Shown here: positions 37,232-45,569 of the stretch, piece after piece
Position numbering within the stretch: position 1 is the first letter of the stretch
How the letters are laid out: every line of letters starts with the position of its first letter
Assembly (NCBI RefSeq): GCF_000819845.1
Contig: NZ_CDCG01000011.1
Coordinates: 143,915-207,914 of the forward strand
From: Aeromonas enteropelogenes
Lineage (GTDB): Bacteria; Pseudomonadota; Gammaproteobacteria; Enterobacterales; Aeromonadaceae
Reading direction: 5' to 3'
DNA: 64,000 nt
Position numbers and translations under genes: made by a program
Notes under the pieces: model-generated
Database searches by the model: none
What the model saw: only the letters and a program-made list of their open reading frames with translations
Told to the model about the DNA's origin: nothing

Positions 37232-38503
37232 TCAGGTTCCTGTACCAAGTTGCCAGCCTTGTGGCGCCGACTGCCAGGGGGCGGGGGGCGCATCTTGCGG
37301 CGGTTTGGCAAGATAAAGTGGGAATTGGGAAAAAATCTTTAGCAAGCGATATGCCAGCTCTTGCCAGTCTTGTGGTTTGAGTGGCTGGTGTGCCTGCCAG
37401 GCCAGCTGCTGGCCGCTTAGGTCAAGGGTGAGCAGGCGTGTCTCTGCCTGCCCGCCATCTTGTTGTAAAAATTGCCAGCGTTGGCCGTCGGGCCGCAGCT
37501 GATAGCCGGTCTGCGGCAGCAGCCAAGCGGTGAGGCGATCGAGCCCGAGGCCATCCACTTGCTGCTGACCGCGTTGGCGATAAGCCTCAGCCTCTTGTTC
37601 CAGTGAGTGCAAGGCCTGCGCGAGCCGTGAGGGGTCAGCGAGCTCGCTTAGCGTCAGGCGTTCGGCCAACTGGAAACGGGCGATCACCTCATCATTGAAC
37701 TGCTGGTTGTCGACGATGGGCACCACCAGGGTTGGCAGGCCGAGGCAGACACGCTCCCAGGTCATGCCGCCGGCGGCACCGATGGCAAAATCGTGGCGCG
37801 CCATCAACAGCGCCATCTGATCGCTCTGGCGCAACAAGTCGATGCGAAGTTCGGGCAGTTCGGCAACCCTCTGCTGCAATTCGTGCCAGAAAGGGTTGGC
37901 GCCGCCCGCCACCAGAGTCCACTGGATGGTGCGGGCCCAGGGTAGACGAGCCAAGCTGTTGAGGGTGGTGAGACAAGCGCCGGCCGGATCGGCGCCGCCA
38001 AAGCAGATGAGTCCCCGTTGCCACTGAGCGATGTCTCGGCGTGCAAGCTGTCGGAAGGCCGGGCGCAGCAGCGCATAGTCCGTTCCCAGCAGCAGGCGAC
38101 AGTTGTCTGGTATCAGGGCTTGATAGTCGGCTGTGCTGCGCAAAGGCCCTTGGTCCAGCAGTAGCTGACAGTGATGCGGTCGATCCGCCAGATCGTCGAT
38201 CACCAGCAACTGACTACAGTGGCACGCCAGCAAGGCTTCAAGGGGCTGGTCGATGGCGTAGTGATCGACGATAAGCCATGCAGGCCGCAGTCGGGGCAGG
38301 GGCCCCGCATCATCCAGCGCAGCCAGAGGGTGGTAGTGGTGCAGCTTAAGCAGGGGCAGTAGGTGAGTCGGCAACCCATAACAGAGAAAGTGGCACTCGG
38401 TCCCCGCCACCAGCAACCGATCGGCGATGGCCAGGCAGCGCATCAGATGGCCCAGCCCTATCTCGGGGCCTGCGTCGAGTCGAAATGCGATATCAAACGT
38501 CAT
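37232..38503 (-). CDS. pseG: PseG-type UDP-sugar hydrolase with C-terminal extension
   Basis: Removes UDP from the 2,4-diacetamido-2,4,6-trideoxy-altrose nucleotide in the pseudaminic acid pathway. It has a GT-B-like fold. The N-terminal FRLDAGPEIGLGHLMRCLA includes the catalytic-site His19, and GICFGGADPAGACLTTL-type (LICFGGADPAGACL) and AIGAAGGMTWERVCLGLPTLVV match PseG. At 423 residues it is longer than plain PseG enzymes. About 90 extra C-terminal residues (from about 330) are Gln-rich and not recognisable. They are not the acetyltransferase domain found fused to some PseG proteins. It overlaps pseF by 11 bases. Confidence 0.9.
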   Translation of the reverse strand: MTFDIAFRLDAGPEIGLGHLMRCLAIADRLLVAGTECHFLCYGLPTHLLPLLKLHHYHPLAALDDAGPLPRLRPAWLIVDHYAIDQPLEALLACHCSQLLVIDDLADRPHHCQLLLDQGPLRSTADYQALIPDNCRLLLGTDYALLRPAFRQLARRDIAQWQRGLICFGGADPAGACLTTLNSLARLPWARTIQWTLVAGGANPFWHELQQRVAELPELRIDLLRQSDQMALLMARHDFAIGAAGGMTWERVCLGLPTLVVPIVDNQQFNDEVIARFQLAERLTLSELADPSRLAQALHSLEQEAEAYRQRGQQQVDGLGLDRLTAWLLPQTGYQLRPDGQRWQFLQQDGGQAETRLLTLDLSGQQLAWQAHQPLKPQDWQELAYRLLKIFSQFPLYLAKPPQDAPPAPWQSAPQGWQLGTGT

Positions 38504-39188
38504 GCTGGTGTAATACCCGATAGAGCAGTTCGGCCAGGTGCCAATCTTCCGGCGTATCGATGTCGACCACCCTGTGCCTTGGCAATATGTGTCCTATTCC
38601 TTCTCCGCCCACCGGGTTGATGCCGCCCAACCAGGCGGCGCGGCTGCCCCAGTAGAATTGTCCCGCATCCTGATAGGCGGGTTCCAGATCCTGAGAGCGC
38701 TTGGTCATCTGCCCTGGCCAGAAGGGGGTGACGCGTCCCTGCTCATCCATGCGTACTGCCCGTTGAATGGGAAAGCCGAATTCCGCCACCGAATAGACGA
38801 ATGGGGCCTGGCTTGCGAGCAAGCGCTGATGGGCTGCCTTCAGGTCATCGGCCTGGATGAGCGGCACGGTGGCGTAAATGCAGCAGTAGTGATCGCTGGT
38901 GACACCGAGCTCGTCGAGCCGCCGGATAGCATCGATCACCACCGGGGTGGTGCCGGTGTGGTCGTCGGCGAGGCTGGCGGCGCGCAAAAAGGGTACGTCG
39001 GCACCGAGCTGGCGTGCCACGCAGGCGACCTCCTCATCATCGGTAGAGACCACAATCTGGCTGAAACACCCTGCCGCTTTGGCGGCGTTGATGGCATAGG
39101 CGAGCATGGGCTGGCCGCAGAAGGGACGGATATTCTTGCGCGGGATGCGCTTGCTGCCGCCTCGGGCCGGGATGATGGCGATGGCCAT
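38493..39188 (-). CDS. pseF: CMP-pseudaminic acid cytidylyltransferase
   Basis: Activates pseudaminic acid with CTP before transfer to flagellin. The 231-residue protein opens with the nucleotide-binding motif IIPARGGSKRIPRKNIRPFCGQPML and contains VVSTDDEEVACVARQLGADVPF and YCCIYATVPL, typical of the NeuA/PseF family. It is the first gene of the minus-strand operon pseF-pseG-pseI-maf-2-small ORF. Its start codon (39186-39188) touches the -35 element of the divergent sigma-28 promoter. I could not recognise its own promoter. Confidence 0.93.
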   Translation of the reverse strand: MAIAIIPARGGSKRIPRKNIRPFCGQPMLAYAINAAKAAGCFSQIVVSTDDEEVACVARQLGADVPFLRAASLADDHTGTTPVVIDAIRRLDELGVTSDHYCCIYATVPLIQADDLKAAHQRLLASQAPFVYSVAEFGFPIQRAVRMDEQGRVTPFWPGQMTKRSQDLEPAYQDAGQFYWGSRAAWLGGINPVGGEGIGHILPRHRVVDIDTPEDWHLAELLYRVLHQHDV

Positions 39189-39214
39189 GAAGTTTCTCCA
39201 TGAAAAGCCGATAT
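39188..39214 (+). promoter_or_regulatory. Sigma-28 (FliA) promoter of the acyl/lux-like operon
   Basis: TGAAGTTT-N11-GCCGATAT. Each element matches the sigma-28 consensus (TAAAGTTT, GCCGATAA) at seven of eight positions with exact spacing. It reads into the plus-strand operon that begins with the PseH-like gene and overlaps the first base of the divergent pseF start codon. Confidence 0.75.
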
Positions 39215-39341
39215 GACAGTAATAAACAGAATTGTAACCCTGAATCCGTGAATGATGACAGTTGGCATGACCCAGGATCTTCGATTGAACTCATTGATGG
39301 CAAAAGAGATAATTGAAAATCACCGTGAAATGGACAGTGAT

Positions 39342-39881
39342 ATGACAGGTTTGAAAGAGTTTGCCCGCTACGGGGTCAAGCTGGTGGCGCTGGCACAGGA
39401 TGATATCGAGATGGTGCGCCAGTGGCGCAACGATCCCAAGATTGCCGACCTGATGCTGGACAAGACCCATATCACGAGGGAGATGCAGCAGCAGTGGTTT
39501 GTCAGGCTGCAGCACGCGCAGGATCAGTTTTATTATCTGGTCTGGTTTAAAGATCAGCCCATCGGGGTCGCTTCTCTTATCAAAGTCAATCGTGACGCCG
39601 GGCATTGTGAACCGGGCATGTATATCTATGTCGATGAGTATCGCAACAACATAGTGCCCTTCTGCGTTGCCTTCGCCCTCAATGATCTGGCCTTTGAAGG
39701 GCTGGGGCTGTCACAGCTGTTTGGCAAGATATTTGCCAGCAATCAGGCTTCTGTCCGCTTTCACGAGGCGTGTGGCTACCGTCTTTACGAGACGCAGGAG
39801 GATGGCCTCGGTTTGTATGTGCTCGAACGGGAGGCCTATTTCGCCGCTCGCGCCAAAATCGCTCGTTTTATAAGGTATTGA
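39342..39881 (+). CDS. pseH: GNAT-family N-acetyltransferase, probable PseH
   Basis: A 179-residue acetyltransferase. It carries the pattern seen in PseH proteins, LVALAQDDIEMVRQWRNDPKIADLM, then LVWFKDQPIGVASL and a GNAT core ending FGKIFASNQASVRFHEACGYR. PseH acetylates the 4-amino group of the UDP-amino sugar before PseG acts. No other PseH candidate is closer to the pse genes. The start is uncertain: in-frame ATG codons at 39252, 39297 and 39330 are also possible; I chose 39342, where similarity begins. It overlaps the next gene by one base. It could alternatively acylate with a non-acetyl group from the neighbouring acyl carrier protein. Confidence 0.72.
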   Translation: MTGLKEFARYGVKLVALAQDDIEMVRQWRNDPKIADLMLDKTHITREMQQQWFVRLQHAQDQFYYLVWFKDQPIGVASLIKVNRDAGHCEPGMYIYVDEYRNNIVPFCVAFALNDLAFEGLGLSQLFGKIFASNQASVRFHEACGYRLYETQEDGLGLYVLEREAYFAARAKIARFIRY

Positions 39882-40111
39882 TGATGCAACTAGAACAGAT
39901 TTTCTCCGATGCACTGGGCATCGAGCTTGAACAGGTTTCCGATGCGCTCAGCTATCAGGGGATCCCCCAGTGGGACTCCGTCGCCCATATGGGCCTGATT
40001 GCCCAGCTGGAGGATCACTACGGTGTGCTGCTCGATACCGATGACATCATCGACATGAGCTCGGTCGCCAAGGCGCGGGAGATCCTGGCTAAATATGGCG
40101 TCGCCCTCTGA
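39881..40111 (+). CDS. Acyl carrier protein (island copy 1)
   Basis: A 76-residue acidic protein with the phosphopantetheine site at Ser33 in QWDSVAHMGLIAQLED. A dedicated carrier holds an acyl chain as a thioester for the enzymes encoded next to it. Tandem ATG codons (39881, 39884) overlap the stop of the acetyltransferase, and its own stop overlaps the start of the ketoreductase by one base. It differs from housekeeping AcpP, which has the DSLD motif, so it should serve this pathway only. Confidence 0.88.
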   Translation: MMQLEQIFSDALGIELEQVSDALSYQGIPQWDSVAHMGLIAQLEDHYGVLLDTDDIIDMSSVAKAREILAKYGVAL

Positions 40112-40860
40112 TGACCGGCCTGTTGCAGGGTAAACGGGTACTGATCACCGGCGCTGGGCGCGGCATCGGTCTCGCCATCGCCCGGCAGTTTGCCGCCCAG
40201 GGCGCCGAGTTGTGGCTCAATGGTCGCGATGAGGAGGCCATCACCCGGATGGTAGAGGCGCTCGGCGTCGAGTTTGGCGTGCCTTGTATACCGCTTTGCT
40301 TCGATGTGGCCGATCCGCAGGCGGTCAAGCAGGCCTTCCAGCAACTCTTTGGCCAGACCCGCCAGCTGGACGTGCTGGTCAACAATGCTGGGGTGCTGGA
40401 CGATGCGCTGCTCGGCATGGTCCAGCAGCAGCAGATAGAGCGCACCTTCGCGACCAACAGTTACAGCACCCTCTATTGCAGCCAGTATGCGGCTCGCCTG
40501 ATGCAACGCTCCGGCGGGGGCAGCATCATCAACATGGCGTCCATCATTGGCCGGGTAGGCAATGCCGGCCAAGCCGTCTATGCCGGCAGCAAGGCGGCGG
40601 TGATCGGGATTACCCAGTCACTGGCCAAAGAGCTGGCCGCGAGCCAGATCCGGGTCAATGCCATCGCCCCCGGCTTCATCGATACCGACATGGCGCGCTC
40701 TCTGCCGCCAGCCAAGTTTGACGAACGGGTAGCCAGCATCGCCATGGGGCGCATCGGCACGCCGGACGAGGTCGCCAGCGTGGCACTGTTCCTGGCCTCG
40801 GATCTCTCCCGTTATGTCACCGGTCAGGTGATCGGGGTCGATGGAGGCATGCTGATTTGA
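40111..40860 (+). CDS. FabG-like 3-oxoacyl-ACP reductase (short-chain dehydrogenase)
   Basis: A 249-residue classical SDR with the NADP-binding motif TGAGRGIG (residues 13-20), NNAG, the catalytic Ser-Tyr-Lys set in NMASIIGRVGNAGQAVYAGSKAA, and a C-terminal VTGQVIGVDGGM typical of FabG. It probably reduces a 3-keto (or other carbonyl) group on a chain held by the adjacent acyl carrier protein. It is coupled on both sides by overlaps of one and four bases. Confidence 0.85.
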   Translation: MTGLLQGKRVLITGAGRGIGLAIARQFAAQGAELWLNGRDEEAITRMVEALGVEFGVPCIPLCFDVADPQAVKQAFQQLFGQTRQLDVLVNNAGVLDDALLGMVQQQQIERTFATNSYSTLYCSQYAARLMQRSGGGSIINMASIIGRVGNAGQAVYAGSKAAVIGITQSLAKELAASQIRVNAIAPGFIDTDMARSLPPAKFDERVASIAMGRIGTPDEVASVALFLASDLSRYVTGQVIGVDGGMLI

Positions 40861-42215
40861 GCGCACCCGACTTGCTAACCCATCTGGTGGTGGGCAATAG
40901 CGCCCCTGCCTGGCGGGATCCCGATGAAGGCTGGCTTAGCTACGGCGAGCTGGCGCAGCGGGTAGCACGGCTCGCCAAAGCCTACCCGAGCGGGCGTCAG
41001 CTGATCTATCTGCCCTTTGTGACCTCAACTCGTCACCTGCTTCACTACCTGCTGGCCTTGCGTGATGGTCATGCAGTCATGCTGGCCGATCCGGCCCAGG
41101 ACGAGGAGACGCGCCGTGCCCTGTGCGAGCGGTTTGGCGCGAGCCTGGTCGTGACTGCGGAAGGTTGCCTCGTGCACCTTGGCGAGGCACCCGCTTTGCA
41201 TCCAGAGCTTGCCTTGCTGCTGCCAACCTCCGGCAGCACGGGATCCAGCAAGTGGGTGCGGATCTCTCGGAACAGCCTCAATGCCAACGCCGCCGCCATC
41301 GCCGAGTATCTGGCGCTGGATAGTGCGGAGCGAGCGATCACCAGCCTGCCGATCTTCTACTCCTTTGGCATGTCGGTGCTCAACAGCCATCTGCTGGTGG
41401 GCGCCTCGCTGGTGCAGAGCGCGGCCAGCCCTCTCGAACGCCAGTTTTGGGAGGAGGTCAATGCCCATCGGGTCACCAGCGTGGCCGGGGTGCCTTTCAC
41501 TTTCCAGATGCTGAGTCGTTTGCGCTTTGACTGGCGCCGTTACCCCAGTCTCATGACCCTGACCCAGGCCGGTGGGCGCCTCGAACCGACCTTGGCGAGC
41601 CAGTTCGCCCATCAGGCCGAGTCACTGGGGCGTCGTTTTTTTGTCATGTATGGCCAGACCGAGGCGGCGCCGCGCATCGCCTGGTTGGGGCATGACGAAG
41701 TGCTGGTAGCCCCGGATGCCATCGGTCGCGCCGTACCGGGAGGGCATCTCTCTTTGCGTCCCGAGCCGGGACTGCCCGAAGGGGAGGGAGAGCTGGTCTA
41801 TGAAGGCCCCAACGTCATGCTGGGTTATGCCGAAGGCATGGCTGAGCTGGCGCGCGGGCGCGAGGTGGAGGCTCTCTTTACCGGTGATCTGGCCCGCTGC
41901 GACGAGGCCGGACGGTTCTACCTGACCGGGCGTCTCAATCGCTTCCTGAAGCTCTTTGGCAAACGGGTGAGTCTGGCCGAGGTGGAGAGCTGGTTGCAGG
42001 CTCGGGGCCACTCCTGCGCCGCGACCGGTCGCGACGATCGCCTGCTGGTAGCCATCGAAGGGGAAGAGGTTGCATGCGATGTGCTGCAGATCGAGGTTGC
42101 CCGCTGGTTGATGGTACCCCCCTCCTGCGTTCGCATTCGCATGCAGCCGCTGCCACGACGCAGCAATATGAAGATTGATTACCCGGCCCTGCTGACCCTG
42201 TTGGAGGCATCATGA
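40857..42215 (+). CDS. AMP-dependent acyl ligase (acyl-CoA/acyl-ACP synthetase type)
   Basis: A 452-residue adenylate-forming enzyme. The P-loop-like motif is PTSGSTGSSK, followed by YGQTEAAP, the TGDLA motif, and the C-terminal catalytic Lys in RRSNMKIDYPALL. It should activate a carboxylic acid as acyl-AMP and load it onto a thiol, most likely the carrier protein two genes upstream. The start is TTG at 40857, overlapping the ketoreductase stop as TTGA. There is no ATG nearby, which is unusual but fits translational coupling. The substrate is unknown. Confidence 0.82.
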   Translation: MSAPDLLTHLVVGNSAPAWRDPDEGWLSYGELAQRVARLAKAYPSGRQLIYLPFVTSTRHLLHYLLALRDGHAVMLADPAQDEETRRALCERFGASLVVTAEGCLVHLGEAPALHPELALLLPTSGSTGSSKWVRISRNSLNANAAAIAEYLALDSAERAITSLPIFYSFGMSVLNSHLLVGASLVQSAASPLERQFWEEVNAHRVTSVAGVPFTFQMLSRLRFDWRRYPSLMTLTQAGGRLEPTLASQFAHQAESLGRRFFVMYGQTEAAPRIAWLGHDEVLVAPDAIGRAVPGGHLSLRPEPGLPEGEGELVYEGPNVMLGYAEGMAELARGREVEALFTGDLARCDEAGRFYLTGRLNRFLKLFGKRVSLAEVESWLQARGHSCAATGRDDRLLVAIEGEEVACDVLQIEVARWLMVPPSCVRIRMQPLPRRSNMKIDYPALLTLLEAS

Positions 42216-43267
42216 ACAGGTTGCTGGAGTCCCCCGTTTTCGACCTTGTCCAGCAGGAGAAGTCGGCTCTGTTGCTGGCGCGCCTCAACGAGCTGACTGC
42301 CCGGCATCAGCAAGCTTGTCCCCCTTACGCCAATATCTTGTCGGCCTTTGGCTGGGGGCAAGCTACGTCTTGCGCTGAGCTACCCTATCTCGCCGCGCGC
42401 CTGTTCAAACTGGCCAAATGGCAGAGCGTGCCAGAGGAGGAGGTGTTCAAGGTACTGACCTCATCGGGCACCACGGGGGCGCCGTCGCGGATAGTGCTGG
42501 ATCGGGAGACCGCCGCCCTGCAGAGCAAGGTGCTGGTGAAGATCCTGCAGGAGTTTGTCGGCAAGCAGCGTCTGCCCATGTTGCTGGTGGAGCAACCCGC
42601 GCTTATTCAGAATCGCAGCGGTTTTTCGGCTCGCGGGGCGGGGGCCCTGGGGCTCTCCTTCCTCGGGCGTGATCATACCTATGCCCTTGATGAGCAGATG
42701 CGGCCCAACTGGCCGGTCATCGAGGCATTTTGTGACAAATACGCCGGTCAGCCCGTGTTACTGTTTGGCTTTACCTTCATGGTGTGGCAGTGCCTGCTGG
42801 AGCCGCTACGCGAGCGTGGTATACAGCTGCCCTTTGCCGAGGGCATCCTGTTTCACAGTGGGGGCTGGAAGAAATTGCAGCATCTGGCGGTGGACAATCC
42901 GGCCTTCAAGCTGCGCTGTCACGAGCAACTGGGTTTGCGTCGGGTGCACAATTTTTACGGCATGGTGGAGCAGGTGGGCTCGGTCTTCGTCGAGTGTGAA
43001 CAGGGTCATCTCCATGCCCCCGTGTTTGCCGATCTGCTGGTGCGTGATCCGCTGACCCATCAACCGCTGGGGATGGGCCGGCTGGGCCTGTTGCAGGTGC
43101 TCTCGGCCATTCCCGGCAGTTATCCGGGTCACAGCCTGTTGACCGAAGATCTTGGCGTCTTGCTGGGAGAGGATGACTGCCCTTGTGGCCGCCGTGGCCG
43201 TTATTTTCATGTATCAGGGCGCCAGCCGGGCGCCGAGGTGAGAGGATGCAGCGACACCTTCCAGTAA
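42212..43267 (+). CDS. luxE: LuxE-like acyl-protein synthetase
   Basis: A 351-residue member of the LuxE family, which activates an acid with ATP and passes the acyl group to its partner reductase. The adenylation motif SSGTTG is at residues 84-89. The C-terminal block CPCGRRGRYFHVSGR followed by AEVRGCSD is characteristic of the family. It overlaps the ligase by four bases (ATGA) and the luxC-like gene by 22 bases. No luciferase genes are present, so it does not serve light production here. Related luxE/luxC pairs are known in Aeromonas flagella glycosylation islands. Confidence 0.87.
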   Translation: MNRLLESPVFDLVQQEKSALLLARLNELTARHQQACPPYANILSAFGWGQATSCAELPYLAARLFKLAKWQSVPEEEVFKVLTSSGTTGAPSRIVLDRETAALQSKVLVKILQEFVGKQRLPMLLVEQPALIQNRSGFSARGAGALGLSFLGRDHTYALDEQMRPNWPVIEAFCDKYAGQPVLLFGFTFMVWQCLLEPLRERGIQLPFAEGILFHSGGWKKLQHLAVDNPAFKLRCHEQLGLRRVHNFYGMVEQVGSVFVECEQGHLHAPVFADLLVRDPLTHQPLGMGRLGLLQVLSAIPGSYPGHSLLTEDLGVLLGEDDCPCGRRGRYFHVSGRQPGAEVRGCSDTFQ

Positions 43268-44445
43268 CCCCTTCGCAGGCTTTGCAGTGGCAGGGAGGTC
43301 CCAAGGTTAGTTTCGTGGCCCCTCTGGCGGATTGGTATGGTTTTATTGCCGACCCCTTGCCCTGCTTTGCCCCCGTCATCTGCGATTTCTTGGCGGCGCT
43401 GTCGACCCGTTTGCAGCAGGAGGGGCGGCGTTATCCCGATCTGGCCGCGCTGGGTTTCTGGCTTCGCCCGAGGAATATTGATGAGCAGCGCAAGCGCATG
43501 GCGGGGCGCATGCCGCTTGGTATGGTTTTTCATCTGGTGCCCTCCAACGTCCCGACAGTGGCCTTCTACTCCTGGTTGATGGCGCTCTTGACGGGCAACA
43601 GCTCGGTGGTGCGTCTCTCATCACGGATTGATCCGATGCAGGAGGCCATGCTGGCCATCCTGAACGAGCTGTTTCAACAACCTGGGTGGCGCCCTGTTAC
43701 CGAGCGTACCCGCTTCGTGCGTTACGGCCATGACGAGGGGATCACCGCCTGGCTGTCGGATCGCTGTCGCCTGCGCATCGTCTGGGGGGGCGATGAAACC
43801 ATCCGCCGGGTGCGAGCCATTCCGCTCTCCCCGAATGCCCAGGAAGTGGTGTTTCCGGATCGCCGTTCCATGGCGGTGCTCGACAGTCGTTGGCTGGCAG
43901 GACTGCCGCCAGAACGATTGCAGCAAGTGCTGTCGGCCCTGCAGCAGGACTGTACCCGCTTCAATCAGCGGGCGTGCGCCTCGCCGACTACCCTCTGCTG
44001 GTTGGGAGAGCCAGATAATGACCTGCGCCGGCATGTGCTGGAGGCGGTGTTTGCTCCCTTCGCCCAGGATCCCGCGTTGGCCATGGAGCGCCTCATCAAC
44101 AGTCAACAAAATGCCGCCATGGCGGGTGAGATGCAGTTGAGCACACTCCCAGGCGTCACCTTATTGACTCCTGCCACTTCGCTGCGGCTCCCTCATATCG
44201 GGGGAGGTACAGTTGCCGAATTTGTGGCCGATAACCTGATTGAGTTGCTGAAACAGCCTTGGGACATGCAAACCTGTGTCTGGGTGGGCGAACAAAAAGC
44301 GCAGTGCGAAGCCGCATTGGTAGAAGCAACAGCCTGTCGCATCGACAGGGTCGTAGCCCCTGGCCAGGCACTGGCATTCGAATGGCACTGGGATGGGCTC
44401 GACATGCTGCGAGTGTGCAGCCGTGGGCACACAAACGCGCAATAA
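43246..44445 (+). CDS. luxC: LuxC-like acyl reductase
   Basis: A 399-residue aldehyde dehydrogenase-fold reductase that reduces an enzyme-bound acyl thioester to an aldehyde with NADPH. LuxC features visible are LVPSNVPTVAFYSWLMALLTGNSSVVRLSSR (cofactor region, about 97-127) and the catalytic cysteine C244 in QRACASPTTLCW. ATG 43246 has GAGG seven bases upstream and lies inside the end of luxE. With LuxE it would form a reductase complex producing an aldehyde from an acyl chain. The use of such an aldehyde or its acyl intermediate in glycan synthesis is unknown. Confidence 0.87.
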   Translation: MQRHLPVTPSQALQWQGGPKVSFVAPLADWYGFIADPLPCFAPVICDFLAALSTRLQQEGRRYPDLAALGFWLRPRNIDEQRKRMAGRMPLGMVFHLVPSNVPTVAFYSWLMALLTGNSSVVRLSSRIDPMQEAMLAILNELFQQPGWRPVTERTRFVRYGHDEGITAWLSDRCRLRIVWGGDETIRRVRAIPLSPNAQEVVFPDRRSMAVLDSRWLAGLPPERLQQVLSALQQDCTRFNQRACASPTTLCWLGEPDNDLRRHVLEAVFAPFAQDPALAMERLINSQQNAAMAGEMQLSTLPGVTLLTPATSLRLPHIGGGTVAEFVADNLIELLKQPWDMQTCVWVGEQKAQCEAALVEATACRIDRVVAPGQALAFEWHWDGLDMLRVCSRGHTNAQ

Positions 44446-44494
44446 TGGTTGCGATCTCACAAAAAACCAGATATTTCAATGAATTAACTTTTTT

Positions 44495-44510
44495 TGGCAC
44501 AGGCTTTGCA
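44495..44510 (+). promoter_or_regulatory. Sigma-54 (RpoN) promoter upstream of fgi-1
   Basis: TGGCACA-N4-TTGCA. It matches the sigma-54 -24/-12 consensus (TGGCACG-N4-TTGCA) at all but one position, with exact spacing. It is placed 106 bases before the fgi-1 start in an otherwise AT-rich gap. Transcription should start near 44522. Polar flagellar genes of Aeromonas are known to depend on RpoN. Confidence 0.75.
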
Positions 44511-44615
44511 GTAAAAATTCCCATCAAGGGGGAGAAAGGTTGACACAGACCGTGCGGTAGCCTTGCCGATTTTCCCCCGTTCGCTTCTTTTCTACTCATT
44601 TTCCTGGATCTCGTC

Positions 44616-45569
44616 ATGAAACTCAGCGTATTGGTGCCGGTCTACAACCTGGAGCGCTTTATCGAACCCTGCCTGCTCAGCCTGCTCGAGCAGACAACCA
44701 ATTTCGATTTTGAAGTGATCGCCATCGATGACGGCTCGAGCGATGGTTCCTGGTCCATCATGCAGCGCTTGGCTGCCCGGTGGCCGCGGCTGAGGGCATT
44801 GCAGAATCCGCAGAATATGGGGCTGGCCAAGACCCAGAAACGCCTGCTTGCCGAGGCGAGAGGTGAATATATTGCCTACGTCGATGGTGATGATCTTGCT
44901 CTGCCTGGCAAGTTGCAGGTACTGGCCGACTATCTGGATGTCCATCCCGGCTGTGCGCTCTGTTACCACGAGGCAGAGGTATTTGACAGCGAAACAGAAG
45001 AGGTTACGGCCCATTACAGCCGCGATTATTACAATGCTGCTTATATTCCCCGCAAGGCCAGTGCAGAACACTTGATCCGCTATGGCTGTTTCCCCAATGC
45101 CAGTTCGATCGCCTTTCGGCGCCATCCTCACTTGCAGGAGGCGGTGGATGCCGATTGCAAGATCATCCTCGACCATCCGTGGCACATCCTCAACGCCTTG
45201 TATGGCAAGGGGAGCGTCGATGGCATTCCGGAGGTTTATGGACGTTACCGGATCCACACTCATAGCTTTGGGGGACAAACCAAGCGTTCGCCAGAGCGGC
45301 GGGAACAGGTACTGGCTGATCAACTCAAAGCCTGTGACAACGCGCGTCCATTCGGGATCGCCGATTCTGTTATCGCGGCAGGCAAGGCGCACTACCGTTT
45401 CGCGACGGCACTCTATTTTCTCAAGCAAGGCGATGTGGCGCGTTTCGAGCGCTTCATCAATGAATCCGTGGTGGATGGCTGGTTCTTCGATGAGCGACAT
45501 CAATTGGCCTGGGAGAATCGTGCTCAACCCACAATCGTGGCGCAACAGCTTTTCGGGGCTTCTCAATGA
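44616..45569 (+). CDS. fgi-1: GT2 glycosyltransferase downstream of luxC (Fgi-1)
   Basis: A 317-residue inverting GT-A glycosyltransferase. The N-terminal SVLVPVYNLERFIEPCLLSLLEQ, the acidic DDG at 38-40 and the DxD-type DGDD at 90-93 are clear. Its position directly after luxC matches the glycosyltransferase named fgi-1 in Aeromonas piscicola AH-3, reported to add the first sugar onto the flagellin-linked pseudaminic acid derivative and to mark islands making longer glycans. The name here rests on position and family, not on alignment. Its stop overlaps glf by four bases. Confidence 0.8.
   Translation: MKLSVLVPVYNLERFIEPCLLSLLEQTTNFDFEVIAIDDGSSDGSWSIMQRLAARWPRLRALQNPQNMGLAKTQKRLLAEARGEYIAYVDGDDLALPGKLQVLADYLDVHPGCALCYHEAEVFDSETEEVTAHYSRDYYNAAYIPRKASAEHLIRYGCFPNASSIAFRRHPHLQEAVDADCKIILDHPWHILNALYGKGSVDGIPEVYGRYRIHTHSFGGQTKRSPERREQVLADQLKACDNARPFGIADSVIAAGKAHYRFATALYFLKQGDVARFERFINESVVDGWFFDERHQLAWENRAQPTIVAQQLFGASQ

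Noticed and set aside
44208..44234. TACAGTTG-N11-GCCGATAA, a sigma-28-like match inside luxC
   Set aside because: The -10 is perfect, but the site lies within conserved luxC codons, the -35 has two mismatches, and the sigma-54 site downstream explains fgi-1 expression better.
42212..44445. A bioluminescence operon
   Set aside because: luxE and luxC relatives are present, but there is no luciferase (luxA/luxB), no luxD and no regulator; context is flagellar glycosylation.
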